Numbered from the stretch's first letter, positions 9,584 through 19,705 are shown. The stretch: 64,000 nucleotides of DNA from Flavobacteriales bacterium (GCA_018401455.1 JAGYKU010000006.1:1-64000), one strand, 5' to 3'. Translations and numbers: made by a program. The notes: generated from the letters alone by a model not told the origin.

Positions 9584-10597
9584 TTTTTTGAAATCTTCGA
9601 TTTTCTCATTTTCAAAAGTATGCTTCAAATCTTCTTTGTACAAGACAAAAGAACTGTGTGTAATTCTCCTTTTATGAATGTCTGACACAATTTCCTTTCC
9701 TGGAATTCTGTAATTCAATTTGACTGAAATGTCATAAAAGTCATCTAGTTTTTTTCCATTTTGAGTATGTAATGGGACTTTGAGACTTTGAGGTGAAATT
9801 GTGTTTTTGACACTAGGAATCAACCATGGTGTAATTTCTTCTGAGTCGTAATACATCCTCATAATGGTCGCTTCTTTTTTGGGTAAACTATAATCTCTAG
9901 ACCACCAAACATTATTAATTTGTTCTAAAGCGCTATATGTATCTTCAATTCTTTCAACAGCGTCTAAGTATTTCAATTTTTCTAATAAAATTTCTGTAAC
10001 TGCGATATCATATTCTTTTTCGCTTTTTATAGCCTCCATTCCTATTTGAACACCTAGTAAATTGGAATATATATCTTCGACTGAGAAACTAGAAAACTTT
10101 TCATAAATGATTGGAGCAGAAGAAACACCATATCCTGTTACGATTTCGTGCCACAAACCCAAATCAAAAGCAATTTTTGCAGCAACCAGCATTTTATCTT
10201 CATCACCTAAACCTTGAACATTTCTAAGTATCAATTTTCTCGTTCCGCCTTCAACCCCTAATCTTTTTACTAAATCTCTTTCGTCCTCTATTGATTGAAT
10301 GTAAACGTAAAAAAAAGCAGTCCAATCCGCCCATTCTCTAACATGCCCCATATCTATAAACCCGCCTTTTCTGGTGTAAATCAATCCATTCCCTTCGTTT
10401 TTACCTCCCAAATACTCGTGATTCCCCAATTCTTGAACATCAATGATAGGGTTAAGTCGTAAAAATGGTACGGCAAAAATTTTAATATCACTTCCAAACG
10501 CACAGCATTTTCTAGTAATTCTAGGCGGATGAGATTGTAAATCTCTTTTGGAAAGAACAGGAGGCAATCCAAAAAATTGAAATGAGAATCCCAACAA
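9581..10597 (-). CDS. Hypothetical protein (DUF4056-like)
   Basis: 338 aa ORF starting at a TTG codon. The GGFIDMGHVREWADWTAFFY region is suggestive of DUF4056. Assigned from memory. Confidence 0.55.
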   Translation of the reverse strand: MLGFSFQFFGLPPVLSKRDLQSHPPRITRKCCAFGSDIKIFAVPFLRLNPIIDVQELGNHEYLGGKNEGNGLIYTRKGGFIDMGHVREWADWTAFFYVYIQSIEDERDLVKRLGVEGGTRKLILRNVQGLGDEDKMLVAAKIAFDLGLWHEIVTGYGVSSAPIIYEKFSSFSVEDIYSNLLGVQIGMEAIKSEKEYDIAVTEILLEKLKYLDAVERIEDTYSALEQINNVWWSRDYSLPKKEATIMRMYYDSEEITPWLIPSVKNTISPQSLKVPLHTQNGKKLDDFYDISVKLNYRIPGKEIVSDIHKRRITHSSFVLYKEDLKHTFENEKIEDFKK

Positions 10598-10970
10598 ATG
10601 ATACTCAATGCTAATCTTTGCATATTATTCTTTGAAAAGTTTAATATAAAATTAACATTAAAAAAATTATATATAAAACATTTGAGGAAATACTTTTGAT
10701 TTTGATTTCAAAAAAAACTAAAGCATAGAAAGCTGATGACGCTGATGTTTTATGATTTACACTGATTTGTTTTGTAATCACGATAGAATTTGTTATTTCT
10801 TAGTTTATTACAAATTATAATAATACTGTTTGAAATATATCTGTTGAATCTAAGGTTAACTGAAATATTTAACTGAATTTAATCAGCGAATATCTGCTTA
10901 ATCTGTGTAATCTGCGTTCTATATTCAAATTTCGTATGCAACGCTGATGAAACTGATAAGATTCTTGATT

Positions 10971-11534
10971 CTATTTCTCGGGATTGGCTTCATCCAACAT
11001 TTTGAGAATATCTTCTTGAGATTTTCCAAGAAAATTATCTAGATATAACTTGGCGTCTTTAGCAGCAGGATCGTTTGGAAAACGTTCTATAAGTTCATTA
11101 TAAGAATCTTTAGCCGCTGCAATATCGTTGAGTTTTTCTTCTTGAATTCTTGCTTTGTTAAGGATATAATTTGGTGTAATGTCAGTTTCAGGAAAATCAT
11201 TTATGAGTTTATTGAGAATATTTATCGCTTCGGTGTATTGTTGCATGGCTTCCGCTCCTTTAGCTGATAATTCCAAAACTGAAGGAGTTTTAATATGATT
11301 GGGATATTTTTTCACAAAATCATTGGCGGCATTATAGAGCATTTTACCTGCACCATAAGTTTTTTGAGGATTTGAAGTAATTAAATTTTCATTCAAAATG
11401 GTTAAATGTTCAATATCAGCAGAAACGTCTTCAGTACTCATTTCTGATTTTTGATTATTTTCTTGTTGATCACTGCTTCCACATGAAGCCAAAAGGGTTG
11501 TCAAAAACAAACCATATATCCATATTTTCTTCAT
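10971..11534 (-). CDS. Tetratricopeptide-repeat lipoprotein (YbgF/YfiO-like)
   Basis: Lipobox LLASCGSS, then TPR-like segments (YTEAINILNKLINDFPETDITPNYILNKARIQEEKLNDIAAAKDSYNELIERFPNDPAAKDA). Confidence 0.75.
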   Translation of the reverse strand: MKKIWIYGLFLTTLLASCGSSDQQENNQKSEMSTEDVSADIEHLTILNENLITSNPQKTYGAGKMLYNAANDFVKKYPNHIKTPSVLELSAKGAEAMQQYTEAINILNKLINDFPETDITPNYILNKARIQEEKLNDIAAAKDSYNELIERFPNDPAAKDAKLYLDNFLGKSQEDILKMLDEANPEK

Positions 11535-11578
11535 CTGTCTCGTTTTTGAAATTAATAATTATGCAAAAATACGCTTTA

Positions 11579-12163
11579 TTACTTTACAGGAAATGTCATT
11601 CTATAACTCACATCTACCTTTCCTTTAGAAATATCTGTCAATTTCTTTTTAAGCAATCTTTTTTTCAATGGATTGAGGTAATCTGTAAATAAAACGCCTT
11701 CTATATGATCGTATTCGTGTTGGATAATTCTTGCTGCAATGCCTCCAAATTTCTCTTCTTTAAGTTGCCAATTTTCATCAAAATATGAAATGGTGACAAT
11801 AGATTTTCTAGATACATCTTCTCTGATACCAGGAATGCTCAAACAACCTTCCGAAAAAGCCCATTCTGCACCTTCTTCCTCTTCTATAATTGGATTGATA
11901 AATACCTTTTTGAAGTTTTTTAAAATTTCAAAATTCTTTGCTTCTTCTTCATTTTCGGGTTCTTCATCAGCAAAAGATGCTGCATCCACAATGAAAAGTC
12001 TTACTGCTTTTCCAATTTGAGGTGCCGCCAATCCTACGCCTTGAGATTTGTACATTGTCTCAAACATATCGCTGAGCAAACTAGAAACATCTGTCCCTTC
12101 TTCGATTTCTTCACATTCTTGTCTCAAAACACTTGAACCGTATGCATATATTGGAAGTACCAT
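11579..12163 (-). CDS. def: Peptide deformylase
   Basis: GVGLAAPQIG, EGCLSIPG, IQHEYDHIEGVLF metal-binding motifs. Confidence 0.97.
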   Translation of the reverse strand: MVLPIYAYGSSVLRQECEEIEEGTDVSSLLSDMFETMYKSQGVGLAAPQIGKAVRLFIVDAASFADEEPENEEEAKNFEILKNFKKVFINPIIEEEEGAEWAFSEGCLSIPGIREDVSRKSIVTISYFDENWQLKEEKFGGIAARIIQHEYDHIEGVLFTDYLNPLKKRLLKKKLTDISKGKVDVSYRMTFPVK

Positions 12164-12266
12164 TTTCTATTAATTTTGTAAAATCCTTGCAAAATTGAAC
12201 ATTATTTCTGTTTCGTGCAAAATTAGGTTTAGATATTTATTAAATTTGCGTAGAAATTATATTTAT

Positions 12267-12746
12267 ATGAGAATTTTATTGCTTTTTTTAGTTGCTACAG
12301 TACTTTTTCTTTCTAGTTGTGAAAAATCGGGGAATTGTTGGGGCAAAACTGTCAAAAACGATGGAGAAATTATTGCAGATACCTCTTTGTGCTCCAATTG
12401 TATTTTTATGGCAAATGAAGATGAAAACTTTGTAATCGTTACTGAAGCTGCTTTACAAGAAATATTCATTTCCAATTTTAGAAATGAAGACCAATGTAAA
12501 CTCAATTCATTCAATTTGGACAAATATTCTCTAGTAGGGAAAACGATGTTAGTTAATTGTAAATATAAAATCAAACGTAATTTCACTTTGGATGCTGCAA
12601 ACAAAACTTATACTTACGAAATTGTTGTGGATGAATGCGGAAATTGTTTAGAAAAAAATTACATTACCAACTGGGTGCTGGTTCCTAAAATCAAAGATGA
12701 CCATAAAGTGATATTCAAAACTGTAAGAAAACCAATTGAGGAATGA
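12267..12746 (+). CDS. Hypothetical lipoprotein
   Basis: MRILLLFLVATVLFLSSCEKSGNC is a lipoprotein signal. The ORF-track start at 12195 is likely too far upstream. Confidence 0.6.
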   Translation: MRILLLFLVATVLFLSSCEKSGNCWGKTVKNDGEIIADTSLCSNCIFMANEDENFVIVTEAALQEIFISNFRNEDQCKLNSFNLDKYSLVGKTMLVNCKYKIKRNFTLDAANKTYTYEIVVDECGNCLEKNYITNWVLVPKIKDDHKVIFKTVRKPIEE

Positions 12747-13207
12747 CAAAGTTAAAACTAGACGACCAATATTGGAACGAAAGATATGATACTTTAGAAA
12801 CTGGATGGGATATTGGCTACCCTAGCCCTTCTTTTTTAGAGTATTTCAAAGATAAGGATCGTAGTGCTAAACTTTTAATTCCCGGTTGTGGCAACAGTTA
12901 TGAAGGCGAAGCACTTTACAAAATGGGATTTCATAATATCACCCTACTCGATTTTGCACCTATTTCCAAAGAAAACTTTCTGAAAAGAGTGCCAGAATTT
13001 CCTTCAGAACAGTTTATTGTGGGTGATTTTTTTCAATTGGAAAATCAATTTGATTTTATCCTCGAACAAACGTTCTTTTGCGCCATCAATCCTTCATGGA
13101 GGGCAAAATATGTTAAAAAAATGAAAACGTTACTCCAACCTCAAGGAAAATTAGTTGGGATTTTGTTGATACACCCACTCAATGCAGAACATCCCACTGG
13201 GTTGTAA
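12743..13207 (+). pseudogene. TPMT-family SAM-dependent methyltransferase, 3' end decayed
   Basis: WNERYDTLETGWDIGYPSPSFLEYF...LLIPGCGNSYEGEAL...FILEQTFFCAINPSWRAKYV. It stops early (NAEHPTGL*) inside the region homologous to the intact 3' end at 16428-16616. Confidence 0.8.
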
Positions 13208-14256
13208 AGAAAATATATCAGAGAAACTTTCAGTCGTTTTGATACTGTAAAAATGATGTGCTGACATTCATGAAACAGGAAAGAAGTTTGGATTGAGATT
13301 TTTAACTTACCACCTTCTTAAATCCATCTGTACTAAAATTCCATTCCGGAGTTTTCAAAACGTCTTTACATCACTTAAACTATACCAAGGAGAAAGTTTT
13401 GAATTGTTGGGATTTTTAAAATCTGGAAATCTTGAGCAGGCATATAACTGTGCCAATAAAATAATTTCTCTCCTGTGGGGTTTGAGCCATATCCATTACC
13501 AAAACACCGTGTCCTGAAATCACTCCCTTAATAATTACATCTCCAGGTTGCATTTCTTGAAAATTGACTTTGTTTTAATTCTTTTCAAGAGAGTGCGTGC
13601 CACTGCATAGTTATAAACTTGAATCAAATAACTTTTGAACTTTTTGATAGCCATCTCCTGCTTTTGAAGATGCAACCCATTGAATTTCCTTTCCTTTAGG
13701 CACAGGCATCAAACCTTGTCGCCATTTTTGTAATAACATACTGCACCATTTGTATAATTGAATTTAATATGTCTTTAATACATAACTGAATAAATATTCT
13801 GCTCTAACACGCATTGTGCATCTGCACATTGTTGCAAATCCTTATTTCCTGTTTCTATATCACAACATAACAATGTGCATTTTGGTTCCATTTGGGACTT
13901 CCATCATACAAATAGACTTTTAGTTTCCCTTCTTTGAGAGGCAATCTTTGTAAACAATGCACAAAGGAATTTCTCTGGATGTTTAAGTCTTTTAAACCCT
14001 GCTGGAGCAGCAATTCTATTCACAATCGTATTTTCGGTTTGTAATTCGTCATCAAGGAAATTATATCTTATAGTATCTTTTGGGTTTATCGTTGAAGGCA
14101 TTTGCCAATATCATAATAAGTGGCTGCAGCTAATTATTGGAATATATCAACTGAACAGAGTATTATAAAAGAGGTTTAAATTTTCATATTTTAATTGTTG
14201 AATTATTGAATATAATGCAACATTGCAAAATGGTACAAAATTAGGAACGATTAAGA
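13208..14256 (-). pseudogene. Decayed duplicate of methyltransferase 3' end plus DUF4846 gene
   Basis: Nucleotide similarity by eye with 16500-17570, with many indels and substitutions. Only an N-terminal fragment survives as an ORF (13904-14101: NTIVNRIAAPAGFKRLKHPEKFLCALFTKIASQRR). Confidence 0.85.
14180..14256 (-). repeat. Repeat R1 (promoter/5' end of DUF4846 gene, decayed copy)
   Basis: ttttcatattttaattgttgaattattgaatataatgcaacattgcaaaatggtacaaaattaggaacgattaag. Confidence 0.85.
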
Positions 14257-14799
14257 TGGGGTTTAGTTTGTATTTGAGGTAAATTTAGTTTAGTTAATTT
14301 TGCTTGGAAGGGATGGGGGCACTGAGTGTGAGACAGAAATAATTGAAACTCTTCAAAAAAGATCGACTGCTGAATTTTTCATCATAACTATAAAAATTTA
14401 AAAATATCAGCAAAAGATGATTGTATTATTTGTCTTTATTTTGAATATAATTTTGAAATTTATTAGAATAATCTAATTGTTCAGGGTCTTTGTTATATAA
14501 GCCAACCATTAATAAAACTTTTAAATTGAAAATTGATTTTCTTCCTATATACATTTCGGTTTCATTTTTATCAAGTCAACTACATCTATCATATTTGAAT
14601 ATTTTCTTTATTAAATTTAAAACTTTACTTGATATATAAAAATTCAAACGTTTAAAAGATTAGTTGAAAATCTTTCAAAATTCACTTTTAATCAATACTC
14701 AAATTTTGGTTCAATTTACGGAATAAAATTTACAATTTCAATTTCTAAGCAATTATATTCAAATGTAGAAATTTTCATATAAATAATAAAACCAGTATG

Positions 14800-15540
14800 A
14801 ATGACATAACTATTAACTACAATAAATTTTGATCATACTGTTTTAACTAATTTCCACATTACCATAAAAAAAAACATATAAATTATTATATAATCTATGA
14901 AAAAAGTTAACAAATGTATTTTTATAAATTCAGGAATTTCATCACAAACAATTCTTAGAGATGTGTCTATCAAAAGTTTACTAGAAATAATGCTAGTATT
15001 GTAAAGGAGAATAAGTGCTATTGAAATTTTAACTGTTTTCAAAACTTAAATCTGTTACTCCAAATCTTTTAATCTTAGAATTGATATTTATAATATTTTA
15101 TACTTTACAACTTTTCTTTTATCAATGCTAATTAGCTTGCTCCATTCCATAATTAAGTAGTTCTATATAATTTTCTGTGATTTTTAACTTTGTAGAAAAA
15201 CCATGTTCCAATAAGGTAATCCAAGTAACATTTTGCCCAACTATTAAACTTTTGTTTTCTATATAACAAATATTCCATCATGAAGTTTGTCTAGACTGTC
15301 TATTGGAAAAAACAATTTAACTTTCATAATTATTCAGGTATAAATTAAAGAATCATGTTTTGAAAATCTCGATGAATAATGTTTCTTGGGCTTTGAATCA
15401 TCCACATAAACCATAGTCGATTCATTATAAAGCAATTCCATTTTTGCTTATACAAAACCTCCAATATATTCTGAGCAGAAAAATTAATAGATAAGTTAAA
15501 ACTAACTAGTAATAAAAATATTTTAATTTAAAAAGTTCAT
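14800..15540 (-). pseudogene. Decayed gene for a secreted hypothetical protein
   Basis: Shifting frames give KIFLLLVSFNLSINFSAQNILEVLYKQ (signal peptide), KMELLYNESTMVYVDDSKPKKHYSSRFSKHDSLIYT and GQNVTWITLLEHGFSTKLKITENYIELLNYGMEQ. Confidence 0.5.
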
Positions 15541-15629
15541 TTGCTTAATTTATTCCGTTTTTTGTTCACTATTATTGTAATAGGATAAAAGTAAAATACA
15601 AAAAAATCCATGATGCATTATGAAAGTTA

Positions 15630-15711
15630 ATTTTTTCATATTTTAATTGTTGAATTATTGAATATAATGCAACATTGCAAAAAATGGTACAAAAATTAGA
15701 ACGATTAAAGA
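15630..15711 (-). repeat. Repeat R2 (second decayed copy of the DUF4846 promoter/5' end)
   Basis: ttttttcatattttaattgttgaattattgaatataatgcaacattgcaaaaaatggtacaaaaattagaacgattaaag. Confidence 0.85.
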
Positions 15712-15849
15712 TTGTATTTAGAAATTTAGAGAATTTTACAATCATTACATTTTACAAGTTTGAATCATAGCAATAGAGATAAAATTTAATTGCTTATTTA
15801 TAAAATATACATTATAACACATCATTGTTATATTTACAAAAAATATGTT

Positions 15850-16425
15850 CATTTGATTATAGATACTATATTAGAATATATACAAAACACAATTGGTGTC
15901 GAAATTCAAACTGATTATAAAACCAATACCGACATTGATAAACTTCCATTATTTCTTAAAAGGATTTGAGTTTTAAAAATTGAAATCCATCAGAAACTTA
16001 TATTTGTGAAACCTCTTGGAAAATACCTCTGAGCAACTAGAAAAACAAGCGCAAATAATGGAAAAAACATTTCAATGCCCTGTAGTTTTCATATTCGAAA
16101 GTCTAGAGTCTTACCAAAGAAGTCGTTTAATAAAAGAAAGTTAGGATTCGTAGTGAAAAATAAACAAATGTATATTCCGTCTATGTTTACTTAGCTTTAA
16201 ATGAAATAAATTTTTCGAAATCTCGACAAACGGAATATATGTCTGTCGACTCAATTTATATTGATTTATCATTTATGGAAATCTTCTGTAGAAGGAATTT
16301 CATATACGGATGCCGCAAATTTATTTTTTCTTATTCTAAAATGACAATATCAAGGACTGTAAAGAATTAGTTGATTTTGGTATTTGTTTTCCAAGTAAGA
16401 CTAAAGAAAAGTATTTTAACTTTGC
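15850..16425 (+). pseudogene. Decayed winged-HTH (MarR-like) regulator
   Basis: Fragments LDTILEYIQNTIGVEIQTDYKTNTDIDKLPLFLK, KLGFVVKNKQMYIPSMFT, STQFILIYHLWKSSVEGISYTDAAN and MTISRTVKELVDFGICFPSKTKEKYF occur in shifting frames with stops. Confidence 0.6.
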
Positions 16426-16427
16426 TT

Positions 16428-16616
16428 AAGCCAAATGGAAAATTAGTTGGAATTTTATTTGATGCGCCACTCAATACCGAACATCCACCTTTTGGAGGTT
16501 GTAAAGAAGAATATATCGAACTTTTCAGTCAGGTTTTTGAATCTGTAAAAATGATGCCTAACGAGCTTTCCATTCCGCCAAGAGCAGGAAAAGAAATTTG
16601 GATAGAAGTTAAATAA
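16428..16616 (+). pseudogene. 3' fragment of TPMT-family methyltransferase (undecayed copy)
   Basis: LTLLKPNGKLVGILFDAPLNTEHPPFGGCKEEYIELFSQVFESVKMMPNELSIPPRAGKEIWIEVK* matches and completes the truncated gene at 12743-13207. Confidence 0.8.
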
Positions 16617-16617
16617 C

Positions 16618-17514
16618 TTACCACCTTCTTAAATCATCTGTACTAAAATTCCATTCTGGTGTTTTCAAAACGTCTTTTACATCACTTAAACTATACCAAG
16701 GAGAAAGTTTTGAGTTGTTGGGATTTTTTAAAATTTGAAAATCTTGAGCAGGCATATAACTTTGTGCCAGTATGAATAACTTCTCACCAGTAGTTGGGTT
16801 TTGAGCCATATCCATTACCAAAACACCGTGTCCGGGAAATCCTCCTTTTATAATAACATCTCCTGGTTGCATTTGCTCAAAATTCACTTTATTTAGTTCT
16901 TTTTCTAGAGAATGTGTGCCTGCATAATTATAAACTTGTATCAAATAACTTTTGAATTTTTGATAACCTTCTCCTGCTTTTGAAGATGTAACCCATTGAA
17001 TTTCTTTTCCTTTTGGCACAGGCATCAAACCTTGTCGCCATTTTTTGTAATAACATACTGCTCCGTTTGTATAATTGAATTTAATGTCATCTTTATTGCC
17101 ATAACTGAATAAATATTCTGCTCTAACACGCATTATTGCATCTGCACATTGTTGCAAATCCTTATTTCCTGTTTCTATATCCACAACATAACAATGTGCA
17201 TTTTGGTTCCATTTGGGACTTCCATCATACAAATAGACTTTTGGATTACCTTCTTTAAGTGGTAATCTTTGTAACCAATGCGCAAAAGAGTTTTCCGGAT
17301 GTTTAAGTCTTTTAAATCCTGCCGGAACAGCAATTCTATTTACAATGGTATTTTCGGTTTTGTAATTCGTCAACCATGGAAAATCATATCTTATAGTATC
17401 TTTTGATGTTCTATTGTTGTGAGGTAATTTCTGTGGGTCAAAAAAAGTGTTTTGACTGATTATTGGAATACTTACCAACTGAAGAAGCATTATAATTAGG
17501 ATGAAATTTTTCAT
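16618..17514 (-). CDS. DUF4846 domain-containing secreted protein (intact copy)
   Basis: 298 aa with an N-terminal signal. Conserved blocks NTIVNRIAVPAGFKRL, SFAHWLQRLPLK, GLMPVPKGKEIQWV, PGDVIIKGGFPGHGVLVMDMAQN. Confidence 0.85.
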   Translation of the reverse strand: MKNFILIIMLLQLVSIPIISQNTFFDPQKLPHNNRTSKDTIRYDFPWLTNYKTENTIVNRIAVPAGFKRLKHPENSFAHWLQRLPLKEGNPKVYLYDGSPKWNQNAHCYVVDIETGNKDLQQCADAIMRVRAEYLFSYGNKDDIKFNYTNGAVCYYKKWRQGLMPVPKGKEIQWVTSSKAGEGYQKFKSYLIQVYNYAGTHSLEKELNKVNFEQMQPGDVIIKGGFPGHGVLVMDMAQNPTTGEKLFILAQSYMPAQDFQILKNPNNSKLSPWYSLSDVKDVLKTPEWNFSTDDLRRW

Positions 17515-17570
17515 ATTGAAATTGTTGAATTATTGAATATAATGCAACATTGCAAAAATGGTACAGAAAA
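17502..17570 (-). repeat. Repeat R3 (promoter/5' end of intact DUF4846 gene)
   Basis: tttttcatattgaaattgttgaattattgaatataatgcaacattgcaaaaatggtaca. Confidence 0.85.
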
Positions 17571-17587
17571 CAGAATACTTTTACAAA

Positions 17588-19375
17588 CTAATTCAAAAAC
17601 ATCCACGAAACGCCAACACGAATCACTCTATCCAAAGCGGTGTAATTGGGCAAAAGGAAATAATTGTATCCCAACAAGCCTTCGTGAGGATGGGTGCTCA
17701 TTACAAAAAAAGTGGCTCTTTGAATTCTTCCTTTCAAGTAAACATCTGCAAAAGGATAATTGCCTACTTCTTGGTCTGAATTGATGTAAAATTGTCCAGA
17801 AACTGGATCAAATTCTTTCGATTTGTATTTGCTGTAAAAAACAATGTTCATCCCTAAACATAAATCTAATTTTTTCTTAAATGTTTTGAATTGATATTCA
17901 ATTTTGGCTTGTGTAAACCAATTAGGCATTCTAAAAACATTATATCCTCCAAAATATTGATACACCACATCGCCTTGTAAATACCATCTTTTGCTTAAGT
18001 CTCCGCTTATACCCGTTTTGGATTGAATCACTTGCCCGAAGCCCAAAACTTGATCGGGTCTGGCATCATAGGAAAAGAAAATAGGATTTTTTAAGTCTAG
18101 ATAGTTTACAGAAACATATTTTTTTAACTTATCTTGATGTTCGTACTGGATTTCAAAGAAGTTTTGAGATTGCTTTTCAAAAGTATTGCTCCACTTGGCG
18201 TTGTTGCTCTCGTAGTTTTGAATATCCAGTGCCACACGCTCTCTTTTCATTTGAATTTGAGAAGAAAATTTGTTTTTGGAGTTCATCAAATAACTAAACT
18301 CACCATTTAGATGAAAATCATTGTCAACATAAATGTCATTTAATAAATATTCAGACTGTAATGCAATATTCAACTTTTCATATTGATACCAAAAATTCAA
18401 AAAACCGTGTAAATCAAAAACCGTAGTATCTACACTTGCTTGATTGAAAATATTCAAAGAAGGTTTTATTCCTGACGCCAAAGATGCTTTATATTTTTGA
18501 CTCAGTTTATAATTCACTCCCAAATCAGTACTGTATTGATAGTAAGTCAAGACATCATTGGTAATATTAGAATCATTAAAAATCTGATTGTAAAAAATTG
18601 GATTCAAAATAGAATCATAGAAATCTCTTTGCTTTGACATTACAGCCATATTTTGAAAAACTGATAAAGTTTGTCCTCTTTCGTTGATGGTATCTTTTTT
18701 TGAAAAAACATCCAAACTATGTGTCAAATCTATCTTCCAATATTTCAGTTGTTGTGAGGCATTTTGTAAATTAATCTCCAACAATTTTCTATCTCGAAGT
18801 TCATTTACATCATCAATAAAAGCGGTATCGTAAACCATTCCACCATTGAGCGCGCTGAGCAAATTGGCATATTGAATGTTGAAATCAAAGGTGTAATTTC
18901 TTTTCCCTATTCCTGAACCATAGGCATTTGCTGACAAATGACTATTATTGGTCGCTTGATTATTGTAATATCCAGGAGCATTAATTTTGTTGAAGCCAAT
19001 AGAAAAATTGGATTTAGCATTAAAATTTTGAGTATGATATATATTGAAATGTTGTTCTAATTTAGATCCTGTAACATAATTTGCTTCAGTAACCGGCTTA
19101 AAAACACTGTATCTTCGATTTTCTTTTAAAGATTGAAAAGCCAAATAAGTATAAGCGCCACGCATAAAAAAATCCTGATCCATCACAAGAGGATGCATCG
19201 GAGTACCTTCATTTCCTAAATTGAAAGAAGTATGAGGCTTTCCAAAAACGCCAACATTTCTAAATGTCGTAGTATCCAACAAAACAGTATCTTGACTGGA
19301 AACGTAGTAAAAAGGTCGTTGCGCTAAAATTTGAAAAGTTCCCAAAAAAAATACTATGGAAACGATAAACTTCAA
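17588..19375 (-). CDS. Putative porin (beta-barrel outer membrane protein)
   Basis: 595 aa with a signal peptide (IVSIVFFLGTFQILAQ), aromatic-rich beta-strand pattern and a C-terminal aromatic-rich strand. Confidence 0.75.
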   Translation of the reverse strand: MKFIVSIVFFLGTFQILAQRPFYYVSSQDTVLLDTTTFRNVGVFGKPHTSFNLGNEGTPMHPLVMDQDFFMRGAYTYLAFQSLKENRRYSVFKPVTEANYVTGSKLEQHFNIYHTQNFNAKSNFSIGFNKINAPGYYNNQATNNSHLSANAYGSGIGKRNYTFDFNIQYANLLSALNGGMVYDTAFIDDVNELRDRKLLEINLQNASQQLKYWKIDLTHSLDVFSKKDTINERGQTLSVFQNMAVMSKQRDFYDSILNPIFYNQIFNDSNITNDVLTYYQYSTDLGVNYKLSQKYKASLASGIKPSLNIFNQASVDTTVFDLHGFLNFWYQYEKLNIALQSEYLLNDIYVDNDFHLNGEFSYLMNSKNKFSSQIQMKRERVALDIQNYESNNAKWSNTFEKQSQNFFEIQYEHQDKLKKYVSVNYLDLKNPIFFSYDARPDQVLGFGQVIQSKTGISGDLSKRWYLQGDVVYQYFGGYNVFRMPNWFTQAKIEYQFKTFKKKLDLCLGMNIVFYSKYKSKEFDPVSGQFYINSDQEVGNYPFADVYLKGRIQRATFFVMSTHPHEGLLGYNYFLLPNYTALDRVIRVGVSWMFLN

Positions 19376-19387
19376 AAGGTCAAGAAA

Positions 19388-19705
19388 TTATGCTTCTGTT
19401 TTAGGACCTCCAAAAGTCATAGGAATAGCACCTTGCAGATTTTCATCTTCTCTAATCACACCGTGATGTTGTTCATATTTAGAAACATTATCTGCCAAGG
19501 CTCTCATCAATCTTTTGGCGTGCTCTGGTGTCATCACAATTCTCGACTTCACTTTTGCTTTAGGCACACCCGGCATCATTCTGATAAAGTCCATTACAAA
19601 TTCTGAACTTGAGTGCGTGATGATGGCTAAATTGGCGTAAACTCCTTCTGCAATTTCTTCGCTTAATTCAACATTTATTTGATTTTCTTTTGTTTGATTG
19701 CTCAT
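19388..19705 (-). CDS. DUF3467 domain-containing protein
   Basis: INVELSEEIAEGVYANLAIITHSSSEFVMDFIRMMPGVPKAKVKSRIVMTPEHAKRLMRAL. Confidence 0.9.
   Translation of the reverse strand: MSNQTKENQINVELSEEIAEGVYANLAIITHSSSEFVMDFIRMMPGVPKAKVKSRIVMTPEHAKRLMRALADNVSKYEQHHGVIREDENLQGAIPMTFGGPKTEA

Noticed and set aside
12743-17570. The decayed duplicate as a pure sequencing-error artefact
   Set aside because: The two copies differ by many substitutions as well as indels, and flanking genes are clean. Error alone is unlikely, although read checking is still advised.
17533-17784. Plus-strand ORFs 17533-17784 and 17558-17779
   Set aside because: They overlap the DUF4846 promoter repeat and the 3' end of the porin gene on the opposite strand, with no family resemblance.
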